A stretch of 48,668 nt of DNA from Deltaproteobacteria bacterium (GCA_016186995.1 JACPKQ010000012.1:1-48668), one strand, 5' to 3'; positions 33,307 through 42,199 are shown, counted from the first letter of the stretch. Program-made: numbers and translations. Notes: generated from the letters alone by a model not told the origin.

Positions 33307-34276
33307 TGTGTTCTATAGGAATAGAGGGATTTTCTAACGTGATGTCAGGAGAAAGGCCTGTAGACAGGCTTTCGCTTTCACCAATACTAAAATATCCAAC
33401 TGTGAAAGAAATAATGGCTTCAAAATTGACTTGAATAGGTGCTTGAAAAAGTCCTAAATTTGTAAGGCTTTCTATTTTTCCAAAACTTTTTGAGCCTATC
33501 AGAGTTGCATTTTTATATTCTTTAAGAGCTCCTGCAAAAACTTCGGCTGCGCTTGCTGTATTATGATTCATGAGAATAAAAAGAGGTTTATCAATAGAGA
33601 GAGAATATTTTGTGACATATTCTTGGTTTAGATTATCTTTAAAATGAATCGTTGCAACTTTATGGTTTTCACTCAAGAAAAGATCAATCACCTGCATGAG
33701 AGTGTCAATATTGCCTCCAGGATTGTCTCTCAGATCGACAATAACTTTATTTATTTTTTTTGGATTGTAGCTTTTTCTTAAGTATCGATCTAATTCAAGA
33801 TACTTTCTTGGAGCCTCTTCAAAATTTTTAATTTTAATATAAAGAGTTTTTTCATTAAAAACTTTAATTTCAATGGGTTCATTTTTAATTTTAGATCCAA
33901 GGTTTGCATCAAGAGTTTGAAAATGTCCATATTGTGGATCAAGCATTTTAATGAGGTGTGCTGAAAGAGTTGTAAGCTCCTCTGTTATATTTCCGGTATG
34001 AGATGCTTTGAGTTTTCCACAAAAGTTTTCTAGTGTTAAAGAAGCGACATTGATATCAGGAAAAACTTCGTGAGTCTGAATCCTTAAAATAGTTTCAAAG
34101 TGAAATCTTTCAGGAGTCGCAATGTGCCTTAAAACAAACTCAAATGTTTTTTGAAACTCTTCACAAGAGTAAATGTCATAATCACTACCCTCTATCATCC
34201 CGGCCTTGAGCCGGGATCCAGCGGCTAGTGCTGTCATTAACAATCCCCCAATTAAAAAAAAGAAAACCCTTCTCAA
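33284..34276 (-). CDS. S41 family peptidase (C-terminal processing protease-like)
   Basis: 330 residues with an N-terminal hydrophobic signal (MRRVFFFLIGGLLMTALA). The tail-specific protease core shows VIVDLRDNPGGNIDTLMQV, the catalytic Ser in MNHNTASAAEVFAGAL and the catalytic Lys in ATLIGSKSFGK. No PDZ domain is evident between the signal and the core. Odd: AGSRLKAGM after the signal is encoded by a short palindrome (34195-34221), so the likely cleavage region is repeat-derived. Periplasmic or envelope peptidase; substrate unknown. Confidence 0.88.
   Translation of the reverse strand: MRRVFFFLIGGLLMTALAAGSRLKAGMIEGSDYDIYSCEEFQKTFEFVLRHIATPERFHFETILRIQTHEVFPDINVASLTLENFCGKLKASHTGNITEELTTLSAHLIKMLDPQYGHFQTLDANLGSKIKNEPIEIKVFNEKTLYIKIKNFEEAPRKYLELDRYLRKSYNPKKINKVIVDLRDNPGGNIDTLMQVIDLFLSENHKVATIHFKDNLNQEYVTKYSLSIDKPLFILMNHNTASAAEVFAGALKEYKNATLIGSKSFGKIESLTNLGLFQAPIQVNFEAIISFTVGYFSIGESESLSTGLSPDITLENPSIPIEHIIEELNL
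34195..34221. repeat. short palindrome in the S41 signal-peptide region
   Basis: TCATCCCGGCCTTGAGCCGGGATCCAG: CCCGGC/GCCGGG stem with the GGATCCAG tail common to this family. Translated in frame. Confidence 0.8.
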
Positions 34277-34512
34277 TATCCCCCCAAAATTTAACTCCCC
34301 AAAAAAGTGAAAATCAATAGAGCAATCTTCTTGCCAAAGGGAAATAGCTAAAAAACTGAATTATTTCAATAGCTTTTCGAAAGATGTTTTAAGATTAAAC
34401 ATCTCAAGTGTGAAAAGTTTTGATAGTAAAAGTCTTTGGTTAGAGATAACTATATGAAATTATTGTATAATTTAAAGAGTTAGAAAATTAGACAATTCTG
34501 CCTAAAAAATAG

Positions 34513-34530
34513 CTGTCCTTACAAGGACAG
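34513..34530. repeat. perfect small palindrome CTGTCCTTacAAGGACAG
   Basis: An 8-bp stem with a 2-base loop, followed by a partial TCCTTACAGGGACA repeat. It is in the 385-base gap (34277-34661) between the S41 gene and the next gene upstream on the minus strand. Otherwise the gap holds only AT-rich sequence and REP-like copies; no gene seen. Confidence 0.5.
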
Positions 34531-34572
34531 TCCTTACAGGGACATACCTAGTAGGCGAAGGAGCACCTCCTT

Positions 34573-34642
34573 GTCATTCCCGCGAAGGCGGGAATCCAGA
34601 AATTCTGGATCCCGTATCTCGTTTCACTCGTACGGGACTCGG
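34573..34642. repeat. two adjacent REP-like palindromes
   Basis: GTCATTCCCGCGAAGGCGGG (stem CCCGC/GCGGG) with an AATCCAG tail, then GGATCCCGTATCTCG...CGTACGGGACTC. Located at the 3' side of the exported protein gene. Confidence 0.75.
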
Positions 34643-34672
34643 TATTTTTAACCTGACGTTGTCAAAAATACC
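34641..34672 (-). terminator. hairpin at the 3' end of the exported-protein gene
   Basis: GGTATTTTT (34641-34649) and AAAAATACC (34664-34672) form a 9-bp stem overlapping the stop of the gene that ends at 34662 on the minus strand. On that strand it ends in TACC rather than a T-run, so terminator activity is uncertain. Confidence 0.4.
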
Positions 34673-35858
34673 TTCGACTGGGAATAGCCCAGTTTTGATA
34701 GGCTTCCACATAAGATTGTGGGTTCCAAACAGAATCACTGGCCCAGGCATATCTTTGCCCACGTCTGCGGCTATGGTTAACAATAAGAAGCCCCTTTTCA
34801 CTTTCTTGAACTATTGTGAGGGCTTCATTGTCATAAGTAGGGGCTTTATCTTCACTTCCAGGTTTTAAGAAATAACTTCGAGTGACAAGGGTTTTGTCTT
34901 CTGGAAGATAAATTTCTCGCTCTTCTTTGTGGTAGTGAGTTTTCTCAACCATCGAACGATTAACTCTAGAAATACTTTCTGCATTGTATGAGTTAAATTC
35001 TGTTTGGGTTAAAGGATCTTTCCAATCTGTGTTTTTATATTTAATAGGTGTACGATTATAAAACATTTTCTCCATTTCGTCTTTAGTTTGACGTGCCATA
35101 TCTTTATTGTTCGTATTTTTTATATAGTTTCTATAATTTTCTAATGTCATTCCTGGATAAAACTCCTGAGTTTCAATTCCAGACCAAGTATATTCTCTAT
35201 CATTTCCTGGCGACCAAGTATCATCGATTTCATCAGCCTCACCAAACGTTTTTCCTTCATAATTTTTTCTATTAGGTAGAGTAACTTGAATGCTCGATCC
35301 GCTTCTTGGATCTGTATACTGAGGGTTTTGAGGTGTACTCAAACGGGCAATTCCATTTTTAGTAAAAAGAGTATTAAAAAGTATTTGATCAAGTTCATTT
35401 GAATAATGGTTTTGAGATTTGAGATTTGGAATGCCTCTTCGACTTATATAACTTCGAATATCAAGCTCAATAAGAATTTTCTTAAGTTTATTTTTATAAG
35501 TATTGAGTTCTTCTTCACATTGAAGTTTTGTTATTTGAATTTTTGAAAGAGTATTTAAATTTGTTTCGCTTTGATCACTTTGTGCTAATTCTTCGATAAG
35601 GACATCAGAATGCGACACACAATCAAGAGCGTTTTGAATAGATTCTGAAACAAGTTCTTTTTGTTCTTCTAAGGTTCTTTGAGCTAAAGTGGTTTGAATT
35701 TCTTGAAGTTTGTTTAAATATCCATTAATTTCGGAAATGCGTTCTTTAAATGGGTTTTCTTCTGGGGGAGGACATGTCGATCCTTCTGCATAAGAAAGGT
35801 TTACAAGGCTTAAAAAGCCTAGAAATCCAAAAGCTAAATAAAACGAATACCTTTTCAC
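34662..35858 (-). CDS. exported protein of unknown function
   Basis: 398 residues from the GTG at 35858 (VKRYSFYLAFGFLGFLSLVNLSYAEG), a typical signal peptide with cleavage after SYA. GAGG lies about nine bases before. The open frame extends 20 codons further upstream to 35918, but those residues (NPGIQVRDDGSEE) are largely translated palindrome and precede the signal. The mature part starts STCPPPEENPFKE, then a helical, coiled-coil-like region (about 40-140) and a polar C-terminal part rich in Tyr/Asn/Arg. No domain recognised. Periplasmic or secreted. Confidence 0.7.
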   Translation of the reverse strand: MKRYSFYLAFGFLGFLSLVNLSYAEGSTCPPPEENPFKERISEINGYLNKLQEIQTTLAQRTLEEQKELVSESIQNALDCVSHSDVLIEELAQSDQSETNLNTLSKIQITKLQCEEELNTYKNKLKKILIELDIRSYISRRGIPNLKSQNHYSNELDQILFNTLFTKNGIARLSTPQNPQYTDPRSGSSIQVTLPNRKNYEGKTFGEADEIDDTWSPGNDREYTWSGIETQEFYPGMTLENYRNYIKNTNNKDMARQTKDEMEKMFYNRTPIKYKNTDWKDPLTQTEFNSYNAESISRVNRSMVEKTHYHKEEREIYLPEDKTLVTRSYFLKPGSEDKAPTYDNEALTIVQESEKGLLIVNHSRRRGQRYAWASDSVWNPQSYVEAYQNWAIPSRRYF

Positions 35859-35878
35859 TTCCAATACCTCTTCACTAC

Positions 35879-35909
35879 CATCATCCCGCACTTGGATCCC
35901 GGGATTCAT
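35879..35909. repeat. short palindrome upstream of the exported-protein gene
   Basis: CATCATCCCGcacttggatcCCGGGATTCAT-type repeat with GGATCCCGGGAT. It overlaps the in-frame extension upstream of the chosen GTG start. Confidence 0.65.
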
Positions 35910-36153
35910 TTTTTTCATTATTTTTTAGAACAGACGTGCCGGCTTTTTATAGAGATAGAATTGCAACCCCCATGCCGAACGAAATTTTTAAGTAACTTAT
36001 TGAATTTACTTGATATTTTATTTTTGTGGAAAAAGGGGGTTTTGCAAGGTGTTAGACAGGGAGGACTGAGAGTTTTAAAAAATTATAAAAAATATAATAA
36101 TTTCATATAGTTAAGTTTTATTTGTGAGTGTGTTTATTTTTTTTTCAACTGTC

Positions 36154-36933
36154 TTAATCAAAACGCTTGAGAGCTTTTTCTGCCTCTTCAAGGATAAGGC
36201 TGTTTTTCTCGTTTTGAAGAACTTCTTCAAAAAAAGTCTTATTTTCTTCATTCTGTATTTGTGAAAGTACCGTAATGATTTTTGATTTCACAAGAAAATG
36301 CTCTTCAAATTTGTAGCTTTCTCGAAGCCATCTGTTTGTGGTTTTAACCCACGCTGAATAATCTTTAAATCTACCCATAACTCGTCCTAAAGCTTCAATC
36401 GAGATAGAGCGCTCCATAAAGTTTTTTGATTGTACAGCTCGTTCTTCAAGCACATCAATAGCATCCCGATAATCTAAAAATTCAAAATCGGTCGACATGT
36501 AGCCTAAAAGTCTTAAAAAAGTTTGTTGGATAGAGAGAGAAAGAGATGTGTTTTGAAGTTGGTCAAAAATAAGTTCTTTAAGATAAAAGGGATCAACATC
36601 CCTAAAGTAGTAAAGATGATAGGCGTATTCAAAGAGTTTTGAGGCTTCTCCTTGGCTTAATCTTTGAATATCTGGGTTTTTAATCCCTGCAAGAATATAG
36701 TTTTTAAGATATTCCCCAATTAAAGTTTGGTGGTACAAAGTGAGAGCTTTTTTAAAATCTTTAAACTTTTCTGGGTATGTCTTTTGAGTAAGTTCATGAA
36801 AAGCACGAATACTTACTTCTTGAGGAAGGCTAGGATCAAGAAAACTTTTTTGTAATTCTTCAAGTGTTTGAACTCCGCCAAGAGAAAGAGATGAAATGAA
36901 AGCCCAGATAAAAAGGTAATGATATTTCTTCAA
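36154..36933 (-). CDS. exported helical-repeat protein, unknown function
   Basis: 259 residues from a TTG at 36933 (LKKYHYLFIWAFISSLSLGGVQT, a signal-peptide-like start) with GGGGGATC just upstream. The open frame reaches a further TTG at 36996, but its residues (LLLHSRWLRILEKIFW) would spoil the signal. The mature part is helical with HEAT-like alternation (SLPQEVSIRAFHELTQ, ERSISIEALGRVMGRF, FLVKSKIITVLSQIQ). No family recognised; a scaffold role in the periplasm is only inference. Confidence 0.6.
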   Translation of the reverse strand: MKKYHYLFIWAFISSLSLGGVQTLEELQKSFLDPSLPQEVSIRAFHELTQKTYPEKFKDFKKALTLYHQTLIGEYLKNYILAGIKNPDIQRLSQGEASKLFEYAYHLYYFRDVDPFYLKELIFDQLQNTSLSLSIQQTFLRLLGYMSTDFEFLDYRDAIDVLEERAVQSKNFMERSISIEALGRVMGRFKDYSAWVKTTNRWLRESYKFEEHFLVKSKIITVLSQIQNEENKTFFEEVLQNEKNSLILEEAEKALKRFD

Positions 36934-37098
36934 AGTGATCCCCCAAAAAATTTTTTCCAGAATGCGCAGCCACCTGCTATGCAAGAGAAGTACCAAAATT
37001 TTTATAATGGAATTTCAATAACTTATGTTTTTCTTTTCTTTCAAAACCCTGCTTATGTTTTAAACGCTACTGTCTAAGAAACAGGCTGTCTTTTTATC

Positions 37099-37779
37099 TT
37101 AAGGAAAGAACTGGCGTAAGTGGCCGGTTGGCAAATGGGCTAGTTTATATCGATCAATCTGTGTTCTTTTAAGCTTTAATACACCGTAGCCAAACTTCTC
37201 AAACACTCTTCGAATCAAGCGGTTTCGTCCTTCTGTGACAACGACTTCAAACCACGTATTTTTCCCTACTGTTTTAAAAAGTTTGAGAGACTTAAAGCGA
37301 GCAACGCCATCGGGAAGCCTTATGCCTTGAAGCATAACTTCTAAAATTTTGGGTGTAGGAATACCCCGAACTTTTACTTGGTAAATTTTCTGTGTTTCAT
37401 GTTTTGGATGTGAAATTTTTTGAGCAAAATCACCATCATTTGTAAGAATGAGAAGCCCTGAAGAATTAAAATCAAGTCTTCCTACAGGGAAGAGATGACT
37501 TAATTTTTTAGGAAGCAAATCGTAAATAGTAGGTTTTCCCTCAGGATCAAATTTGGTTGTAAGATAACCTTTGGGTTTGTGAAAAATAAAATATTCTTTT
37601 TTTGTTTTAAATTGAAGCGGTTTTTTTCCGACCCGAATACTATCTTTAAATGGATTCACTTTATCGCCAAGACTTGCTTTATGACCATTCACCCACACCT
37701 TTCCTTGGGCAATGAGGTTGTCAGCACTTCTTCGCGAGGCAAGGCCAGATTGAGCAATAACTTTATTGAGGCGTTCCAT
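37099..37779 (-). CDS. RluB/RsuA-family pseudouridine synthase
   Basis: 226 residues: S4 RNA-binding domain (MERLNKVIAQSGLASRRSAD...GKVWVNG) and a pseudouridine synthase core with the catalytic Asp in VGRLDFNSSGLLILTNDG, YQVKVRG and TEGRNRLIRRVF. Likely modifies 23S (RluB-like) or 16S rRNA. I start at the ATG at 37779; the frame stays open 28 codons upstream through a 70-bp palindrome (translated as VKQSHRFAMGSPRYARDD), which is not native. Follows scpB in the usual scpA-scpB-rluB order. Confidence 0.9.
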   Translation of the reverse strand: MERLNKVIAQSGLASRRSADNLIAQGKVWVNGHKASLGDKVNPFKDSIRVGKKPLQFKTKKEYFIFHKPKGYLTTKFDPEGKPTIYDLLPKKLSHLFPVGRLDFNSSGLLILTNDGDFAQKISHPKHETQKIYQVKVRGIPTPKILEVMLQGIRLPDGVARFKSLKLFKTVGKNTWFEVVVTEGRNRLIRRVFEKFGYGVLKLKRTQIDRYKLAHLPTGHLRQFFP

Positions 37780-37785
37780 GTTCTT

Positions 37786-37855
37786 GTCATCGCGAGCGTA
37801 GCGTGGCGATCCCATCGCAAAGCGATGAGATTGCTTCACATTCGTTCGCAATGAC
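37786..37855. repeat. 70-bp GTCAT/ATGAC palindrome fused to the rluB 5' end
   Basis: Starts GTCATCGCGAGCG and ends CGCAATGAC, with inner CCCATCGC/GCGATGAG complementarity. It sits in the spacer between scpB and the pseudouridine synthase start and stays open in the downstream gene's frame. Confidence 0.85.
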
Positions 37856-37874
37856 CCCATCATTCTAATAAACC

Positions 37875-38513
37875 TTATGATTCCTGAGTAGGAGGAGGGA
37901 GTTGTTTACCAGTTAAAAAGTCGTATGTCACTTCATCTTTTGATCTTAAGCTCTTAAGCTGGTTTGCAAAATCAAGTTTTCGAACCTGAATCTCTTGAAA
38001 ATCTTTAAGAGAAGGTAAATCTTTAAGACTTTTTAAATTAAAAAATTCGAGGAAGTAATCAGTTGTTGCGTAGAGAAGGGGGTGACCTACTTCTTCTTTT
38101 TTACCCGAAATCCTTACAAGATTTGCATCAAGTAGTGTTTTTAAAGTATAAACACTATCAACCCCACGGATATCTTCAATTTCGGTTTTGGTAAGAGGTT
38201 GTTTGTAGGCGATGATAGCAAGGGTTTCTACAAGGGCCCGGCTCATTTTAAGAGGACTAAATTCATCCAGTTTTTTAAGCCACAGTTGCATGCGTGCATG
38301 AGTTCTAAACTGATAACCTCCTGCCACTTCAACTAAAGCAATGCCTCTTTCACTTTCGTATTCTTTCTGCATTTCATCGAGAAGCTCTTTAAGATAGGAT
38401 GTTGTCATTTGTTGCCCCTCTTCAAGAATAGACTTCATCTTTGGAAGAGGAAGAGGTCTCCCACTTGAAAGAATCAAAGCTTCAATAATTTTTTTAAGTT
38501 CTTTTTTATCCAT
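37875..38513 (-). CDS. scpB: segregation and condensation protein ScpB
   Basis: 212 residues with the paired winged-helix layout of ScpB: KKIIEALILSSGRPLPLPKM, then GYQFRTHARMQLWLKKL, and the second domain SRALVETLAIIAYKQPLTKTEIEDIRGVDS with LVRISGKKEEVGHPLLYATT. It binds ScpA as a dimer in the SMC condensin complex. Start and the scpA stop share one base (TAATG). Confidence 0.95.
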   Translation of the reverse strand: MDKKELKKIIEALILSSGRPLPLPKMKSILEEGQQMTTSYLKELLDEMQKEYESERGIALVEVAGGYQFRTHARMQLWLKKLDEFSPLKMSRALVETLAIIAYKQPLTKTEIEDIRGVDSVYTLKTLLDANLVRISGKKEEVGHPLLYATTDYFLEFFNLKSLKDLPSLKDFQEIQVRKLDFANQLKSLRSKDEVTYDFLTGKQLPPPTQES

Positions 38514-39202
38514 TATGCCACCGCCATAATTTCAACAAGACCGAGAAGATCTTCTTGAAAAATTTTAAGTGTTTTATCTTTTACTAATTCAAGAAGTGCT
38601 AAAAAAGTAACTATTCCTTCCATGCGGCTCGATTTTTTATAAAGGTTTACAAAACTCACCCTTTTTCCAGGCATAAGAATAGCTTTAATTTCTTCAATTT
38701 TTTCTGCAACCGAATAATTTTCCATTTCAACTTCATGGAAGTGGGGTGTTGAGTTTTTAACAAGATCAGTAAAAACCTGCCCAAGGTGAAAGGTGTTTAC
38801 TCTTTGAAAACCTCGATCGGGAACATCGCTAGCAATGAAAACAGGCATCATGTTTGATGTTGCAATAGAGTTTTTAAGAAGATGTTCACCTACTTTAGAA
38901 TACATTTGATATTCAAGCAGCTTTTCAACAAGAAGACGTCTTGGATCTTCTTCCTCTTCTTCTTCCAAAATTTCAGTAGGTAAAAGCATACGAGATTTAA
39001 TATAAATAAGGGTTGCTGCCATATAAATATATTCTCCTGCTATGGTGATATTAAGATCTTTCATGAGTTTTAATGCTTCTAAATACTGATCTGTGATGTG
39101 TGCAATTTGGATATCATAAATATCCATTTCATTAGTACGGATGAGGTGAATGAGTAAATCTAAAGGGCCCTCAAATTTTTCGAGCTTAACAATATGGTTC
39201 AT
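38513..39202 (-). CDS. scpA: segregation and condensation protein ScpA (kleisin)
   Basis: 229 residues. The N-terminal FEGPLDLLIHLIRTNEMDIYDIQIAHITDQYLEAL binds the SMC neck. TLIYIKSRMLLP, a short acidic stretch (EEEEEEDPRR) and LVEKLLEYQMYSKVGEHL follow, and the C-terminal winged helix (VTFLALLELVKDKTLKIFQ) closes it. Bridges the SMC dimer and works with ScpB encoded next to it in chromosome segregation. Confidence 0.95.
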   Translation of the reverse strand: MNHIVKLEKFEGPLDLLIHLIRTNEMDIYDIQIAHITDQYLEALKLMKDLNITIAGEYIYMAATLIYIKSRMLLPTEILEEEEEEDPRRLLVEKLLEYQMYSKVGEHLLKNSIATSNMMPVFIASDVPDRGFQRVNTFHLGQVFTDLVKNSTPHFHEVEMENYSVAEKIEEIKAILMPGKRVSFVNLYKKSSRMEGIVTFLALLELVKDKTLKIFQEDLLGLVEIMAVA

Positions 39203-39214
39203 AACTTTATCATT

Positions 39215-39239
39215 GTCATTCCCGTGCAGGCGGGAATCT
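39215..39239. repeat. REP-like palindrome between trpS and scpA
   Basis: GTCATTCCCGTGCAGGCGGG stem followed by AATCT, in the 46-base spacer. Would form a hairpin in the operon transcript. Confidence 0.75.
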
Positions 39240-39248
39240 ATGTAGTAT

Positions 39249-40235
39249 TCACAAATTCAGCGCTTTTCGGACTCGACTCATCGAGTGGGAGGCTACCTTT
39301 TTTGCCCTCTCTGCGCCGTCTTCAAGGATAGTATACAACTGGCCAGGGTCTTTTGAAAGTTCTTTCCTTTTGCTTCGTATGGGCTCAATCCACAGGGTCA
39401 TTTTATCTAAAAGTCGGGTTTTACACTCAAGACAGCCTATCTTAGCTTTCGTGCACCCCTCAGTAATGTGAGCCTGCTCCTCCCTGTTCATAAAGCGTTT
39501 ATGAAAGTTTTGAAAGGCAGGGCAATCTTTCGGATCTCCTGGGTCTGTTTTTCGTTTTCGCCGTGGATCTGTGATAAAGGTTTTAATTTTTTTATCAAAG
39601 CTTTCGGCACTTTCAGAAAGATAAATAGTATTGTTATAGCTCTTGCTCATTTTTCTTCCATCAGTTCCTAGAATGAGGGGTGTTTCTGTAAGAAGGGATT
39701 GAGGTTCTTTAAAAGTATTTCCATAAAGGTAATTAAATCTTCGTGTAATTTCACGCGCTACTTCTAAATAGGGAAGTTGGTCTTTTCCAACAGGAACAAC
39801 TTCTCCATCATAAAGAATAATATCTGCTGTTTGTAAAACGGGATAACCCAAAAAGCCAAGATTAGAAATATCTTTAGAGGCAAGTTCTTTCACTTGTTCT
39901 TTATAAGTAGGGTTTCGTTCAAGCCAACCCAAGGGGGTTATCATAGAAAGCAAAAGAAAAAGTTCTGCATGTTCTTTAATATGGCTTTGTACAAAAAGAG
40001 TTACTTTTTTAGGATCTATGCCACAAGAAAGCAAATCAATGGCCATTTCTTTAATATTTTCTTGCAGTTCTTTGGTGTCTTTGTAATGGGTGGTCAAAGC
40101 ATGCCAATCAACAATGATGTAAGTGCAGTCATATTTTTTTTGGAGTTCTAGCCAATTGTGAATGGCACCAAAATAATTTCCTAAATGGAGTTTTCCTGTT
40201 GGACGAATGCCACTCACTACTTTTTGTTTAGCCAT
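39249..40235 (-). CDS. trpS: tryptophanyl-tRNA synthetase
   Basis: 328 residues, class I synthetase of normal length. HIGH-type motif in RPTGKLHLGNYFGAI, the Trp pocket in YPVLQTADIILYDGEVVPVG and KMSKS in GTDGRKMSKSYNNT. Charges tRNA-Trp. A Cys cluster (CPAFQNFHKRF, CTKAKIGCLECK) is also seen in many TrpS proteins. Starts eight bases inside the end of the M50 gene upstream. Confidence 0.96.
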   Translation of the reverse strand: MAKQKVVSGIRPTGKLHLGNYFGAIHNWLELQKKYDCTYIIVDWHALTTHYKDTKELQENIKEMAIDLLSCGIDPKKVTLFVQSHIKEHAELFLLLSMITPLGWLERNPTYKEQVKELASKDISNLGFLGYPVLQTADIILYDGEVVPVGKDQLPYLEVAREITRRFNYLYGNTFKEPQSLLTETPLILGTDGRKMSKSYNNTIYLSESAESFDKKIKTFITDPRRKRKTDPGDPKDCPAFQNFHKRFMNREEQAHITEGCTKAKIGCLECKTRLLDKMTLWIEPIRSKRKELSKDPGQLYTILEDGAERAKKVASHSMSRVRKALNL

Positions 40236-40929
40236 AAAAGAACCTCTGATAATAAGGAATCATATTAACATCAAAAAAAGTACTTCCTGCATAAAGAAAC
40301 CAGTTAAGACAAGCATAAACTGGTTTAGCTATAATACTAATAAAACCTGTATAAAGAAAAAGTAAAAGTATCATAACCCCATAAGGAGCAATACGATCAA
40401 TCATTTCTGCTAGGTTATGAGGTAAAACACCTTGTAAAACCGCCGCCCCATCCAAGGGTGGAATAGGCATCAAATTAAAAAAACAAAGAATCAGATTAAG
40501 ATAAATAGCACGGCTTAACATCATTCCTAAAAAAAGACCTGCACTGCCTGCTTCATGAGTCATAGTGGTAATACACACACCCAAAAGAAGCGTGCATGTA
40601 AAAGCTAAGAGAAAATTTGAAAGAGGTCCCATCAGAGAAACCCATAGCATCGATCTTCTTCGATCTCCCTTAAGATTGAGGGGATTCACAGGAACAGGCT
40701 TTGCCCATCCAAAAAAAACCCCGCCAAGCATGATGCAGATAATAGGAAAAACAATCGTTCCAATAATATCAATGTGCGCTAGTGGATTTAAAGTAAGTCG
40801 TCCCATAAGTCTTCCAGTGTCATCGCCTAATTTATGAGCAGCCCAAGCATGGCACATTTCGTGAAATGAAAGAGATAAAAGTAAGGGAACAGCAAAGAGT
40901 GCTATATCTCGTAACTTGTGAGGATCCAT
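40228..40929 (-). CDS. site-2 protease family (M50) membrane metallopeptidase
   Basis: 233 residues with about five to six membrane spans. Zinc motif LSFHEMCHAW (HExxH) near the N-terminus and the third ligand in NLMPIPPLDGAAVLQG (NxxPxPPLDG). No PDZ domain, so it belongs to the small YwhC-like branch. Role unknown. First gene of the M50-trpS-scpA-scpB-rluB order seen in many bacteria. Confidence 0.92.
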   Translation of the reverse strand: MDPHKLRDIALFAVPLLLSLSFHEMCHAWAAHKLGDDTGRLMGRLTLNPLAHIDIIGTIVFPIICIMLGGVFFGWAKPVPVNPLNLKGDRRRSMLWVSLMGPLSNFLLAFTCTLLLGVCITTMTHEAGSAGLFLGMMLSRAIYLNLILCFFNLMPIPPLDGAAVLQGVLPHNLAEMIDRIAPYGVMILLLFLYTGFISIIAKPVYACLNWFLYAGSTFFDVNMIPYYQRFFYG

Positions 40930-40980
40930 AAGTTTTTTTTATACCAAGCGCCTTGTTTCTTGTCATCCCTCTATAGTCAA

Positions 40981-41160
40981 ACTTATGTTCTTGCTAACCT
41001 TCCTAAATTTTGCTGCATGGCTCGCTGTAATTGTCATATCAAGTTCTTTGTCATCCCGGAAGTGCGAAGCACTATCCGGGATCCAGCATTTTTTAAACTA
41101 CAAACTTTTGGCTGCGCTTTACTTCCGCAAAATTTGAAAGGTTAGCTTCACATAACCTCG
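40981..41160 (+). repeat. fold-back element A, copy 5
   Basis: About 180 bp with the same inverted ends (TTATGTTCTTGCTAACC / GGTTAGCTTCACATAA). The centre has been replaced by GTCATCCCGGAAGTGCGAAG...CCGGGATCCAGCA, which belongs to the short-palindrome family. Lies between the M50 gene start and the lgt stop; no gene here. Confidence 0.8.
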
Positions 41161-41191
41161 AATACTGTCGTGTTTCCTTGTTGCAGCTCAA

Positions 41192-41989
41192 TTAACGAAA
41201 ATTTCTTTTTGGAAAGAGAATAAAAAGAAAAAGGCCTGAAAGAATCATGAGAAAGCAAAGAATCTGCCCCATTGAAAAATAATTGAAGTAATACCCCATT
41301 TGTACATCAGGCTCTCTAAAAAATTCAGCGATAAACCTCGCGACTCCATAAAAAATAAGAAAGAGGAACGAAATAGTTCCTTCTTTTTTAAATTTTTTCC
41401 TCAAAAACCAAAAAATTCCAAAAAGAAAAAAACCTTCTAAAAAAGATTCATAAAGCTGTGAGGGATGACGTGGGTAAGTCCCTCCGTATTTAAATACAAA
41501 AGCCCAAGGAACATCTGTGATTCTTCCGAAAAGTTCACCATTCATAAAGTTTCCAATTCTTCCAAAACCAAGCCCAAGAGGAACACAAATGCAAATGACG
41601 TCTGAAAGATGCCAAAAAGAAAACTTTTCTTTTTTAGAAACAAGCCAAGTTACAAGACAAACGCCAATGACAGAACCGTGAAACGAGAGCCCTCCTTTCC
41701 AAATCGCAAGAATGGTCCAGGGGTGTGAAAGATGTTCAAAAAAGTTGTCATAGACAATAACGTATAAAAAACGAGCGCCCAGAACAACCCCTAAAAGAAT
41801 ATAAGTAAGAAGAGAATCTATCTTTTTTTCGTCATATTTAAAAAAACCTTCTCGAATCATTTTTCGAAAAAGAAAATAGGCAAAAACAAAACCTGACATG
41901 TAAAGAACGCCGTACCACCGCACTTGAAGAGGGCCTATTTCAAAAATGATGGGACTTAGGTTATGATAGAAATAAGCAAGTTCCATCAT
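41192..41989 (-). CDS. lgt: prolipoprotein diacylglyceryl transferase
   Basis: 265 residues, seven predicted membrane spans. Lgt signature GFGRIGNFMNGELFGR; LQVRWYGVLYMSGF near the N-terminus with the conserved Tyr; GGLSFHGSVIGV; RHPSQLYESFLEG. Transfers diacylglycerol to the lipobox Cys of lipoproteins, such as the M16 partner at 4064. It starts 24 bases from the divergent small membrane protein gene. Confidence 0.96.
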   Translation of the reverse strand: MMELAYFYHNLSPIIFEIGPLQVRWYGVLYMSGFVFAYFLFRKMIREGFFKYDEKKIDSLLTYILLGVVLGARFLYVIVYDNFFEHLSHPWTILAIWKGGLSFHGSVIGVCLVTWLVSKKEKFSFWHLSDVICICVPLGLGFGRIGNFMNGELFGRITDVPWAFVFKYGGTYPRHPSQLYESFLEGFFLFGIFWFLRKKFKKEGTISFLFLIFYGVARFIAEFFREPDVQMGYYFNYFSMGQILCFLMILSGLFLFILFPKRNFR

Positions 41990-42013
41990 TCAATAATAAC
42001 AGAGGAGGATAAA

Positions 42014-42199
42014 ATGAGAAGAAGCTTTTATATGATGCTTTCAAGTATTCTTTTTGGTGTGATGGCGGCGGCTCATTTGTTGCGTTACGTGATGAAGTGG
42101 GAAGTTATTTTTAGAGGGCATGTGGCCCCTATGTGGCCAAGTCTTGTTATTTTTGTTGTTTTAGGCTTTTTAGGATATCAGATTTTTAAACTGAGATAA
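42014..42199 (+). CDS. small membrane protein
   Basis: 61 residues, two hydrophobic segments (about 5-22 and 40-57) with a short polar link containing KWEVIFRGHVAPMWPS. The ATG at 42014 follows AGAGGAGG. The open frame from 41963 would extend into the lgt start and is not favoured. Convergent with the M42 gene, overlapping it by 22 bases. No family recognised. Confidence 0.75.
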   Translation: MRRSFYMMLSSILFGVMAAAHLLRYVMKWEVIFRGHVAPMWPSLVIFVVLGFLGYQIFKLR

